From: Terriglobia bacterium
Lineage (GTDB): Bacteria > Acidobacteriota > Terriglobia > Terriglobales > Acidobacteriaceae
Length of the DNA stretch: 64,000 nt
Reading direction: 5' to 3'
Assembly: GCA_020073185.1 (NCBI GenBank)
Contig: JAIQFT010000025.1
Coordinates: 1-64,000, forward strand
Shown here: in pieces, positions 47,626 to 54,962 of the stretch
Numbering within the stretch: position 1 is the stretch's first letter
How the letters are laid out: every line of letters begins with the position of its first letter
Notes under the pieces: generated by a model
Told to the model about the DNA's origin: nothing
The model's database searches: none
The model's input: the letters and a program-made list of their open reading frames with translations, nothing else
Position numbers and translations under genes: made by a program

Positions 47626-49287
47626 TCAGTCGCGCGCCAGCTTCACCCGGCGCTCTCCTTTGCCGGCGTTAATGGTGCGCAGGACAGAAGCGATGTCATT
47701 GGCCACCATGTAACGGGAGGTCTTGACGCCGCGCTGGCCGAAGGCGAGGAAGCGCAACTCGTCGCGGGCGGTCACCGAGGGCGGCACCAGTTCGCGGGCG
47801 GCGGCGCGCAGGTGCCCTTCCGAAATCGGCTGGCGGGCCTTGCGGGCGCGGCGCGCCGCTTCATCCACCACCATCTTCAGGTCGCTGGCCGAGTAGCCGG
47901 GCAATGTATCGGCAAACGATACAATATCAATGCCCGCGCACTGCCGCCGCCCATAAAGATGGAAGCGCAACATGGCGGCGCGGGCGGTGGCGTCGGGCGC
48001 GGGGACGTAGATGAGCTTGTCGAGGCGGCCGGTGCGGATCACGGCCGGATCAATCTTCCACGGCTCGTTGGTGGCGGCCATAAGCACGATCCGGCGCGAC
48101 GCGCACGATTCCAGCTGCTTGAGAAACTCGCTGACCTCTTCCGAGGTGTGGTGCTGATGGGCGCCCAGCGCTCTCCGCGCCGGCACCATGGCTTCGAACT
48201 CATCCACAAACAGGAGGGCGGGCGCGTGCTCGGCAGCGGTGTCGAAGGTTTCGCGGATTTTCAGAGTCGTGTCGTGAATGAAGGTGCTGCCGATCTCGGA
48301 GGGAAAGACTTCCTTGAAAAAGTAGTTCAGTTCCTCGGCGAGCTGGCGGGCGATGTAAGTTTTGCCGCAACCCGGCGGGCCAAATAACAGAATGCCATTG
48401 GGGATGGTGAGACCGTACTCCTTCAGCTCTTCCGGGTCGCGCAGCGCGGAAACCACTTCGTCGTAGAGCAGCGCCTTGAGTTCATCCATGCCCGCCACCT
48501 TGGCGAGGCCGCGCTCGGTAGGATTTGGGACAACGTCGGCCTTGGCGGTCGGCTGCGGCGGCGGCTTGGGTCCGGGAGCGGGTGTGGCCGGGGCGCGACT
48601 CGCATCTGCCACAGGCAGGCAGATTTGGGGCGCCTCGGCGGCAGCTTCGGTGCGGACCGGCGCGGCGGGAGGGTCGTCTGGAGTTTCGTCGCGCGCCGAC
48701 GCCCAGCGCTGGACCCAGATGGGCATCGGGCCCATCACCTCTTCGGCGCACAGATTGCAGAACGTATGGTTGGGCGGTTCGCATTCCCACGCCTCATGAC
48801 GGAACGTCATGCCGCACTTGGAGCAGGTGTGCTCGTGAACGGAGGCGCCGTCATGGGAAAGTTCGCCAGTGCTGCCGCCGGTCATCAAGACGTCGGGATT
48901 GACTCTGGCGACGGGAAACTTCAGGCGCGCGTAGGCCTGCTCAATGCGGATGTGATCGCGCTCGGAGAGCATGCCGTTGAGGAGCGCGGCAAATTTCTCC
49001 GCCGCCGCCTGCGGAATCAGTCCCCAGGCTTCCTGGAGGAGGGGTCGGATGGCGTCGCCGAGAACGGATTGGAGCGAGGCCGACCACGGCTCGAACAATC
49101 GCTCTCCAGATTCATAGTGAAATCCGCCGACCTCGACCAGGTCGGACAGCCAAGCGTAGTCAGCGACGGCGTGGCGGCGTAAGCGTCGCCTGACCGCCTC
49201 CAGCGCGCGCTCGTAGCGGTCGCAAGTGAAGAAAATGGTAGCCGAGCCCACCGGCACAGCAGGTCCGGATTGCGTAGTCCGAGCCAT
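47626..49287 (-). CDS. AAA ATPase with internal zinc ribbon
   Basis: Predicted 553 residues. Residues 1-140 are helical with no recognised fold. Residues 155-180 hold four Cys (CSKCG... ECEPPNHTFCNLC), a likely zinc ribbon. A Pro/Ala-rich linker (~200-260) leads to an AAA domain: Walker A GPPGCGKT (303-310), Walker B ALLFVDEFE (357-365), sensor 1 region VLMAATNEPW, arginine-finger region RTGRLDKLIYVP, sensor 2 PGYSASDLKMVVDEAARRA. It resembles FtsH/VCP-type AAA modules without a protease or second ring. Probably a remodelling ATPase or unfoldase. Oligomer and substrate unknown. Downstream of tenA-thiD on the same strand with an 88 bp gap. Confidence 0.85.
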   Translation of the reverse strand: MARTTQSGPAVPVGSATIFFTCDRYERALEAVRRRLRRHAVADYAWLSDLVEVGGFHYESGERLFEPWSASLQSVLGDAIRPLLQEAWGLIPQAAAEKFAALLNGMLSERDHIRIEQAYARLKFPVARVNPDVLMTGGSTGELSHDGASVHEHTCSKCGMTFRHEAWECEPPNHTFCNLCAEEVMGPMPIWVQRWASARDETPDDPPAAPVRTEAAAEAPQICLPVADASRAPATPAPGPKPPPQPTAKADVVPNPTERGLAKVAGMDELKALLYDEVVSALRDPEELKEYGLTIPNGILLFGPPGCGKTYIARQLAEELNYFFKEVFPSEIGSTFIHDTTLKIRETFDTAAEHAPALLFVDEFEAMVPARRALGAHQHHTSEEVSEFLKQLESCASRRIVLMAATNEPWKIDPAVIRTGRLDKLIYVPAPDATARAAMLRFHLYGRRQCAGIDIVSFADTLPGYSASDLKMVVDEAARRARKARQPISEGHLRAAARELVPPSVTARDELRFLAFGQRGVKTSRYMVANDIASVLRTINAGKGERRVKLARD

Positions 49288-49375
49288 AGCCCTCTCTTAT
49301 GGCATACCGAGGAAATCTTGTCTGTGACGCGTAATCCTCTTCCCTGCGGCATCTCTCGTCGCTGCCCGGGGGCCT

Positions 49376-50209
49376 TCAGCGCGACGTTGTCGCAGGCTGC
49401 AGCAGCGCCGCCATGGGATTGGCCGGTCCACAGCCCTTGCCAATGGCGAGCCCGTTGCGAATCGCGGTAGTAATAAATTCCTTGGCGGCGGCAACGCTCT
49501 CCTTCACGCTGCGCCCGTGCGCCAAGTTGGCGGCAATCGCCGAGGCGAAGATGCACCCCGTGCCGTGGGTGTGCTTGCTGTGGAAGCGGTCGGCGCGGAA
49601 TTCGGTGAATTCGCGCCCGTCATAGAGCAGATCGGCGGCGATGCCCGCGAGATGCCCTCCCTTGATCACCACGTTTTCCGGTCCCAGGTCGCGGAGGGCG
49701 CGCGCCGCTTCCTTCATCCCCGCCAAGTCGTGAATCTCGCGACCGACCATCGCGCCGGCCTCATGAAGATTGGGTGTAACGACGGTTGCCAGGGGCAGCA
49801 TTTTCGATTTCAACTCGGCCACCGCCTCAGCTTTGAGCAAGTGCGCGCCACTTTTGGCGATCATGACCGGGTCCACGACCACGCGCCGCAGTTGGTGGCG
49901 CGCAATGGCGGCGGCCACGGCCTGGATGATGGGAACGTCGGCCAGCATGCCGGTCTTGACCGCGTCGCAGCCGACATCGTTGATGCAGGCGTCAATCTGC
50001 AGGGTGACGAATTCCGGCGCGACCTCGAGGATCCCGAGTACCTCGCTGGTGTTCTGCGCGGTGAGCGCGGTGATGGCGGTCATGCCGAAGGCGCCCAGCG
50101 CGGACACAGTCTTCAAGTCGGCCTGGATTCCCGCGCCGCCGCTGGAATCGGAGCCGGCGACGATCAGGACGCGCGGAATGCTTACACGCGCCATTGCTCT
50201 TGTTTCCAT
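49376..50209 (-). CDS. thiD: Hydroxymethylpyrimidine/phosphomethylpyrimidine kinase
   Basis: Predicted 277 residues. GGGAG precedes ATG 50209, which overlaps the 3' end of tenA by 28 bp, so the two are coupled. VLIVAGSDSSGGAGIQADLKT binds the pyrimidine. VVDPVMIAKSGAHLL, NVVIKGGHL and THGTGCIFASAIAANLAHG (anion hole, catalytic Cys) follow. It phosphorylates HMP and HMP-P for thiamine synthesis or salvage. The end of the protein (GPANPMAALLQPATTSR) is short and not conserved. No TPP riboswitch signature was seen upstream of the operon. Confidence 0.95.
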   Translation of the reverse strand: METRAMARVSIPRVLIVAGSDSSGGAGIQADLKTVSALGAFGMTAITALTAQNTSEVLGILEVAPEFVTLQIDACINDVGCDAVKTGMLADVPIIQAVAAAIARHQLRRVVVDPVMIAKSGAHLLKAEAVAELKSKMLPLATVVTPNLHEAGAMVGREIHDLAGMKEAARALRDLGPENVVIKGGHLAGIAADLLYDGREFTEFRADRFHSKHTHGTGCIFASAIAANLAHGRSVKESVAAAKEFITTAIRNGLAIGKGCGPANPMAALLQPATTSR

Positions 50210-50853
50210 GACATCTCCCAAAACTGGAACTCGTAGCGGCTGCTGGTCAGGAACACTGCTTCCAACTTCTCTAACTGGCGCTCGGGCAAGCCGGTCGCCA
50301 CCTCGTCCATCAGTTCGCGGCACCAGCGCGCCAAGTCGGCAAACTCGGAGGACGAATACATCGCGATCCACTTGCGGTAGCGATGGTCGGCAGGGGCGGA
50401 CAGCTTGGCAAGCCGCAACCCGATCTCGCTGAAGGCCCACATGCACGGCAGCAGGGCCGCGACCAGTTCGGCGTAATCGCCGGTGGCAGCCACGCGCAGC
50501 AGGAAATCGGAGTAGGCGCGCGTGGTGGGCGCAAGGGCCTCGCGCTCCAATTCGGCGGTGCTGATGCCGAACTCGGCGGCGTAGGCGCGGTGCAGGCCCA
50601 TCTCGGTATTCACCGTTTCGTTGAGCAGGGCGGCGAATTTCGCCATCATGTTCAGGGCGGGAGTGCGCGCCGTGGCCAGCGCCACTACGCGCGCATACTC
50701 GATCAGAAAGACGTAATCCTGCCGCACCCAGAACTTGAAGCGCTCCAGGTCGAGAGTGCCGTCGCCGATGCCGCGCACGAACGGGTGCAGGTGCTGCGCC
50801 TCCCAGATGGACGCGACTTTTCGTTGCAGGCGCTCTGTGAATCGCTCCGCCAT
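50182..50853 (-). CDS. tenA: TenA/THI-4 family protein (aminopyrimidine aminohydrolase)
   Basis: Predicted 223 residues (start 50853, MAERFTERLQRKV; an in-frame start 51 bp upstream is less likely). WEAQHLHPFVRGIGDGTLDLERFKFWVRQDYVFL is the TenA helical start, YVFLIEYARVVALA continues it, and LLPCMWAFSEIGLRL supplies the catalytic Cys. Salvages base-degraded thiamine by releasing HMP from aminopyrimidines, which ThiD then phosphorylates. First gene of a two-gene operon. The 298 bp upstream up to the next gene contains only an 18 bp palindrome. Confidence 0.93.
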   Translation of the reverse strand: MAERFTERLQRKVASIWEAQHLHPFVRGIGDGTLDLERFKFWVRQDYVFLIEYARVVALATARTPALNMMAKFAALLNETVNTEMGLHRAYAAEFGISTAELEREALAPTTRAYSDFLLRVAATGDYAELVAALLPCMWAFSEIGLRLAKLSAPADHRYRKWIAMYSSSEFADLARWCRELMDEVATGLPERQLEKLEAVFLTSSRYEFQFWEMSWKQEQWRV

Positions 50854-51062
50854 AGCCTGCCAGACTTGTACCACTCCGGCAGTGCGGTCGCAACGGCGGC
50901 GCACGATGCAAGCCGCGGCAGTATCAACGCGGGACCACGATGGCCATCCACTATGACAAGCGATCTCATCGGTGCTGACGGGTTGGGACAGGGGCTATAG
51001 CCCGGAACGTTTTCAACATGGCTGGAGAGGAGCGCTTTACAGCCGCTGTCCCGAGAACGCAA

Positions 51063-51080
51063 TGTTCTGAATTCGGAACA
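51063..51080. promoter_or_regulatory. TGTTC-N8-GAACA palindrome upstream of tenA
   Basis: TGTTCTGAATTCGGAACA, one mismatch from a perfect palindrome, in the otherwise featureless 298 bp between tenA and the membrane protein pair. It has the same half-sites and spacing as the three boxes at 38248-38409. Confidence 0.35.
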
Positions 51081-51151
51081 GCAAGAAGCGAGTGCTGTTT
51101 CCTGCGGTCGAAGCACTGCCCTTGGAGCGGTAATGTGCATTAGCGAAGTTC

Positions 51152-51691
51152 TTAAACTGCTTCACGCAAGCGTCCTGCCAAGTCAGGGCGTTGCCAAATC
51201 ACGACGGATTCGAGTGCAGCACGCACGCCGGTATAGGCTTCTGTCACCGATCGTACCGAAGGCTGCCAGAACGGCAACAACCACGCGATGTAAAGCTGCA
51301 CGATCGCGACACCGGCAAGCATCCTGGTTTGAAGCGCCAAGGTCAGCAATTGTCTGCCGGCTTCCCGGATGCGAACTTGGTCGCTGTTCTTTGCGGTCTG
51401 CGCGAGCCGGATCAATATGCCGGCGTTGTGAGCGGTCAGTTGCACGTATTCGCAGGCAGCCAAGCACCGCGCCCGCCGAACACGCCACACTGCGGTTCTC
51501 GGCAGGTGCGCCGTCAAATAGGCATCCTCGTCGGGATTGATCACGTTCCGGAACGCTGGCAGGTCCACGGGGCAGGTGCGGCCCAACAGTTGTTCCGGGT
51601 CCATGACTTGGGCCGCAAACCCGCGTACCACATGACCTAAGCCGATGGTGATGAACAGTGCGACAAAAACCAGGACCAATACGACTATCAT
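51152..51691 (-). CDS. Hypothetical membrane protein
   Basis: Predicted 179 residues. It starts with one strong membrane helix (MIVVLVLVFVALFITIGLGHVV), and a second hydrophobic stretch (MLAGVAIVQLYIAWLLPFW) lies near residue 130. Between them are Arg/Ala-rich helices (RVRRARCLAACEYVQLTAHN). Its start overlaps the stop of the upstream gene by 4 bp (ATGA), which fixes the start at 51691 and implies coupling. I do not recognise the family. Confidence 0.65.
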   Translation of the reverse strand: MIVVLVLVFVALFITIGLGHVVRGFAAQVMDPEQLLGRTCPVDLPAFRNVINPDEDAYLTAHLPRTAVWRVRRARCLAACEYVQLTAHNAGILIRLAQTAKNSDQVRIREAGRQLLTLALQTRMLAGVAIVQLYIAWLLPFWQPSVRSVTEAYTGVRAALESVVIWQRPDLAGRLREAV

Positions 51692-52440
51692 TTCGTTAGT
51701 AACTCCAACAAGGCTTGGTTCCACGCGGCCAAGCTGTTTTCAGGAACTGATTTCAGTGGAACCGGTTCTTTTTCTTTGCTGAAGAAGTATGCTACCCAGA
51801 CCAACATCCCACACGAGTACGCCGCGGGACTGATGAGCCGGTACGGTCCGGAAGCGATCATACCTAAATTCACTCGGGCCGCTCCGGCGGCAAGCTCCAC
51901 GGTATTGTATAAAGCAAATCCAACTAGGGCGCCGAAAGCGTAATGGTTCCAACGCAGCGCCAGTGCTGACGACATGACCATGGCAAAAATGATGAGACCG
52001 GCTTTCAGAATGGCCGCGCCGACATGGACGGCCAAAAGGCCTGCCAGGAGACGGCTCGAGTCCGCCCCGGGTACTGACGCCGCGACCGTCACCGCTATGA
52101 GAACGCAAACCGCCGTAGCCCACCGGAAGAGAACGTCTTGCAATACACGAAGTCCTTCGTAACCGAGGAAAAGAAGGCTGTACAGTTGATACAAGACAGC
52201 AACCACCAGCAAGACATCAATGACCTCGCCCGTCCAATAGGCTACAAAATACAGCTTATACGCCTTGGGGTCACTGACGGTGAAGAGGACTGCGGCTTTA
52301 ACAATTTGGAATGCCGTATAAACAAAAAACGCGGGGCAAACGTGCCACAGCCTGCGTCTGCGTGCTTGCAGTAGCAAGAGAATTTGCATGACCGGTCCAC
52401 TGAACCAAAGGGCCAACGCAATGAGACGATCCCAAGTCAT
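51688..52440 (-). CDS. Polytopic membrane protein of unknown function
   Basis: Predicted 250 residues with about seven membrane helices (ALALWFSGPVMQILLLLQ, CPAFFVYTAFQIVKAAVLF, VIDVLLVVAVLYQLYSLLF, TAVCVLIAVTVAASVPG, ILKAGLIIFAMVMSSALAL, FGALVGFALYNTVELAAG, AAYSCGMLVWVAYFF) and a soluble C-terminus (about 30 residues) ending LLELLTK. No family recognised, no catalytic motif. Coupled by a 4 bp overlap to the smaller membrane protein downstream, so the two probably act together. Confidence 0.7.
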   Translation of the reverse strand: MTWDRLIALALWFSGPVMQILLLLQARRRRLWHVCPAFFVYTAFQIVKAAVLFTVSDPKAYKLYFVAYWTGEVIDVLLVVAVLYQLYSLLFLGYEGLRVLQDVLFRWATAVCVLIAVTVAASVPGADSSRLLAGLLAVHVGAAILKAGLIIFAMVMSSALALRWNHYAFGALVGFALYNTVELAAGAARVNLGMIASGPYRLISPAAYSCGMLVWVAYFFSKEKEPVPLKSVPENSLAAWNQALLELLTK

Positions 52441-52499
52441 GAGCTGCCGAAGAATATTACGATTTTCGGCAGCTCACAATGGGGCATACTACTCGCTTT

Positions 52500-52661
52500 T
52501 CACCGCAACGGCGCGTGCGCCGGTGGCACCGGCGCCGGGCAGTGCGGATTGGAGAACGGGTCACAATCAGCCGGAGGACTTGTCCCGTCGGCCAGTGCGG
52601 TGGTTGACAGGCAAGCGGAAAGCAGCATCACGGCAAGCAGAACGCGCAGCAGATTTTTCAC
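52500..52661 (-). CDS. Small secreted peptide (53 aa)
   Basis: GTG at 52661 has AGGAG seven bases upstream. The predicted product is a signal peptide (MKNLLRVLLAVMLLSACLS, continuing TTALA, cleavage before DGTSPP) and a ~28-residue mature peptide rich in Pro with two Cys (PADCDPFSNPHCPAPVPPAH). The spacing and Cys pair suggest an exported small peptide with one disulfide. LSAC near the end of the hydrophobic core also permits a lipoprotein reading. It lies 59 bp upstream of the membrane protein pair on the same strand and could share its transcript. No family recognised. Confidence 0.55.
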   Translation of the reverse strand: MKNLLRVLLAVMLLSACLSTTALADGTSPPADCDPFSNPHCPAPVPPAHAPLR

Positions 52662-52767
52662 GGTCAATCTCCTTCGAAAATTGGCTTGACCGTGCTAATC
52701 TGCTCCCCGAGCAGGGAGTTAGACCGACTTGTAGGTAGTTGTTCGAGTTTCGGAAACTAGAACAGAT

Positions 52768-53178
52768 ATGGTTTTCTTGTCGGCTTTGCAGGATTTTGTG
52801 GTCAGAACTCTCGGAAGTTTTTCCGGGCCGCTATCGAAGCTTGCTTATATCGGCGAGTTGCGCCGTGGTGGCGATTACGAGCACTGGGGATTGTCTCGCG
52901 CGCACGGCGCTTCGGCAGCCCAAGCCGCGATCTCCGATGCCCACACACAAATTTGGCTGGAGGTGCTGCGCACGCCTTTGGCCTCGCTGTCGGAAGAGAC
53001 GCAGTCCCTGCCTAACGGAAATCCTGCCGCCGATGCGGTGGCCGGCTTGCAAGCACAACAGGGGAAGCTCATTCCGCCGGATACCGCGGGCGGCGGCAAA
53101 CGTCATTTCAATTCAATTCTTTTGGCGCTCTCCCTGCTCTCCCGGACGACGAAGGGATCCAGTCGACGAGCCTCATAG
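52768..53178 (+). CDS. Conserved hypothetical protein
   Basis: Predicted 136 residues, soluble. FSGPLSKLAYIGELRRGGDYEHWGLSRAHG followed by AAQAAISDAHTQIWLEVLRTPLASL has the regular charged/hydrophobic pattern of a folded protein with helices, and I have a faint recollection of similar acidobacterial proteins but no name. The C-terminus overlaps the converging XRE regulator gene by 71 bp. Start ATG is the only reasonable one. Confidence 0.55.
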   Translation: MVFLSALQDFVVRTLGSFSGPLSKLAYIGELRRGGDYEHWGLSRAHGASAAQAAISDAHTQIWLEVLRTPLASLSEETQSLPNGNPAADAVAGLQAQQGKLIPPDTAGGGKRHFNSILLALSLLSRTTKGSSRRAS

Positions 53179-53911
53179 CCACGCCTACAACCTGCCCGAT
53201 CACCTCCGCTTCCTGCTGGTCCTTCAGCACGCGCGGCTGGACGGGAGAGAGCGGATGAGGCTGTAAGACAAGCTGATTCTGACGCAGGGCGCACCAACAG
53301 CAGACGTGTCCTTCTCTCGTCTCCACAAAGTACATGGGGCGCTCGTATTCGGAACGCCACATGCCCTCGCAAACCTTGTTCCTGGCTTCATCGATTTGAA
53401 CAAAGGAGCCGGGAAGCAGCAGCGGATACATGGTGAAGTCCTCGGCGCCGATGTATCCGTAGGTGTAAGGGCTTTGCGCCAGTTGTTGCAGGAAAATGAG
53501 AGGAATACCGCCCCATTTTTCAATCATGCGGCCGAGATTGGAGGTCTTGCGGATATCAAAACCCGGGTCCAAACGGACCGGAACTTGCACTTCACCCGCG
53601 CCTACATTGGCGCGGAGGCGATGTGTTTTCGGCGGCTCAACCACGCTCAGGTCCTGGGCTTGCTGCTTAAGATCCACCCCGTACCACGACAACAGCGCCT
53701 CCGCACTGATGCGGTAGATGACGGAGAAGGCGTATAGCCTGTAGATGCTGGGAAGAATCCCTTTGGTCTCGATGTCCGACAACCGGCTCAGGGGAATGTT
53801 GTATTCGTCGATGCCATACTTCGCCGCCAACCGCGCGCTCGCGGTCTCCACGTCCCGGATCGTGAGTCCGAGCTTTTCCCTGGCCGCTCGCAGCTTCTGT
53901 CCCGCATTCAT
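53108..53911 (-). CDS. XRE-family regulator with C-terminal beta-rich domain
   Basis: Predicted 267 residues. The start at 53911 follows GGGAGAGGAC and yields MNAGQKLRAAREKLGLTIRDVETASARLAAKYG, an XRE helix-turn-helix, with IPLSRLSDIETKGILPSIYRLYAFSVIY as its second half. The C-terminal part (GYIGAEDFTMYPLLLPGSFVQIDEARNKV, YERPMYFVETREGHVCCWCAL) is like an S24/LexA-type fold, without an evident catalytic Ser/Lys pair. Likely a repressor responding to an unknown signal. Its 3' end overlaps the converging gene. Confidence 0.85.
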   Translation of the reverse strand: MNAGQKLRAAREKLGLTIRDVETASARLAAKYGIDEYNIPLSRLSDIETKGILPSIYRLYAFSVIYRISAEALLSWYGVDLKQQAQDLSVVEPPKTHRLRANVGAGEVQVPVRLDPGFDIRKTSNLGRMIEKWGGIPLIFLQQLAQSPYTYGYIGAEDFTMYPLLLPGSFVQIDEARNKVCEGMWRSEYERPMYFVETREGHVCCWCALRQNQLVLQPHPLSPVQPRVLKDQQEAEVIGQVVGVAMRLVDWIPSSSGRAGRAPKELN

Positions 53912-54025
53912 GTCCTCTCCCAAGTGGCGCATATTAGACTCCAGCCGTGCCCCCTTCGACAAGGGAAACTGGAGCCAGTCCCAGGTACTTTTTTCTTTCC
54001 AATTCCGGTGAGAAGCAGTAAGTAT

Positions 54026-54167
54026 CCTCCGGCAGAGCCGGAGGCTTTACGGGTCGCGGGCCCCTCAAAGGGGCCTGATCGCGACCCAAAGTCAAAACCG
54101 CTCGCTCCAGGCAGTACGGGTGAAAGCTGTGCGCTTGCAAAACCGCCACGCACACCGGCAGAGCCGG
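54026..54167. repeat. Structured palindrome block in the 53912-54226 gap
   Basis: Contains CCTCCGGC-AGA-GCCGGAGG (54026-54044), a nested hairpin GGGTCGCG (54051-54058) with CGCGACCC (54080-54087) enclosing GGCCCC-TCAAA-GGGGCC (54059-54075), and a second CCGGC-AGA-GCCGG (54155-54167). The rest of the 315 bp gap shows no gene. REP/BIME-like cluster or structured RNA. Confidence 0.7.
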
Positions 54168-54226
54168 GGGAACTCCTAGTTGCATTAGCCTAGCCGGTTT
54201 GCGTAGCTCGACGGGAAGGAGAGAAC

Positions 54227-54451
54227 TTGGACATCAGCCAGATCCTAGAAGAACTGCGGCGCGAACGCGACCGCGTCCATGATGCCATCGCTGCATTGGA
54301 GAGGATCACGACTGGGGCGGAAGTTGGGGGGCCGCGCCGACAGAACGGAAGACGCCGGCGGAGGAGACTGACGCCGGAAGGACGGAAACGCATTTCCGAG
54401 ATGATGAAGAAACGGTGGGCAGAGCGGAGGAGACGGGCGAAGGCTGCCTAG
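54227..54451 (+). CDS. Small coiled-coil protein with basic C-terminus
   Basis: Predicted 74 residues. TTG start with AGGAG five bases upstream. N-terminal amphipathic helix (ISQILEELRRERDRVHDAIAALERI) is followed by an Arg-rich segment (RRQNGRRRRRRLTPEGRKRI) and SEMMKKRWAERRRRAKA. The RxRI-x-MMKKRWAE type tail is seen in small acidobacterial/planctomycete proteins I take to be nucleic-acid-binding. Paired with a similar-start gene 107 bp downstream. Confidence 0.6.
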   Translation: MDISQILEELRRERDRVHDAIAALERITTGAEVGGPRRQNGRRRRRRLTPEGRKRISEMMKKRWAERRRRAKAA

Positions 54452-54557
54452 CCACGAAACCGGTTTGTTCTAGAATCAGAACATTTTTCGCTTCGGGGCT
54501 CAATCCGCTCCGTTCCGGGCATAATCCGCCGCAAATCCAGCAACGGATCATGCTCCT

Positions 54558-54821
54558 ATGAACAACGAGTTAACGCGACTTCGCAAGCGGCGGGCATCCC
54601 TGGATCGCGCCATTGAAGCTTTGGAACAACTGGAAAAACTCGTGACCAGCGGCACACCCTCCGAACGCATGGCCGGACGACCGCAGCCAGAAAAGAAGCG
54701 CGTCTTGGCGCCCGAACAGGGGAGTTCATCGTCCCCGGCAGGCGCAACCGTCTCTCGGCTCAAGCCACGTCGGCCGGGAACCAGTGGCGAGTCAACTGAA
54801 AACCAACCCGCGAAAAGCTGA
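54558..54821 (+). CDS. Small coiled-coil protein related to its neighbour
   Basis: Predicted 87 residues. N-terminus NNELTRLRKRRASLDRAIEALEQLEKL has the same heptad register as the upstream protein (R..R..LDxAIxALExLxxL). The rest is disordered, with Pro, Ser and Lys. No basic RW tail. Likely a duplicated N-terminal helix with a divergent tail. Not similar to a named family. Confidence 0.55.
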   Translation: MNNELTRLRKRRASLDRAIEALEQLEKLVTSGTPSERMAGRPQPEKKRVLAPEQGSSSSPAGATVSRLKPRRPGTSGESTENQPAKS

Positions 54822-54962
54822 GCGGAGACTTGTCATCGGCGCCCAGTCGCCTTGATGGGTTTGGGCATCGGCGCCTCACCATGAAATTTGCGAACGAGCG
54901 ATCTGTTGTAGTAGATTGCGGAAAAGTTTGAACCGACGGAACTCCCCTCGCGAGGCTATCGA

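Noticed and set aside
50210-50911. Extension of thiD by ~230 codons into tenA
   Set aside because: That frame is tenA out of phase; the ATG with a ribosome binding site at 50209 gives a normal-length ThiD.
50854-51151. TPP riboswitch upstream of tenA-thiD
   Set aside because: Searched for the conserved CUGAGA and ACCUGAUCUGGAUAAUGCC-type segments on the minus strand; none found.
53924-54193. Short frames on both strands in the 54 kb gap
   Set aside because: They run through a perfect palindrome cluster and have no start signal or conserved composition.
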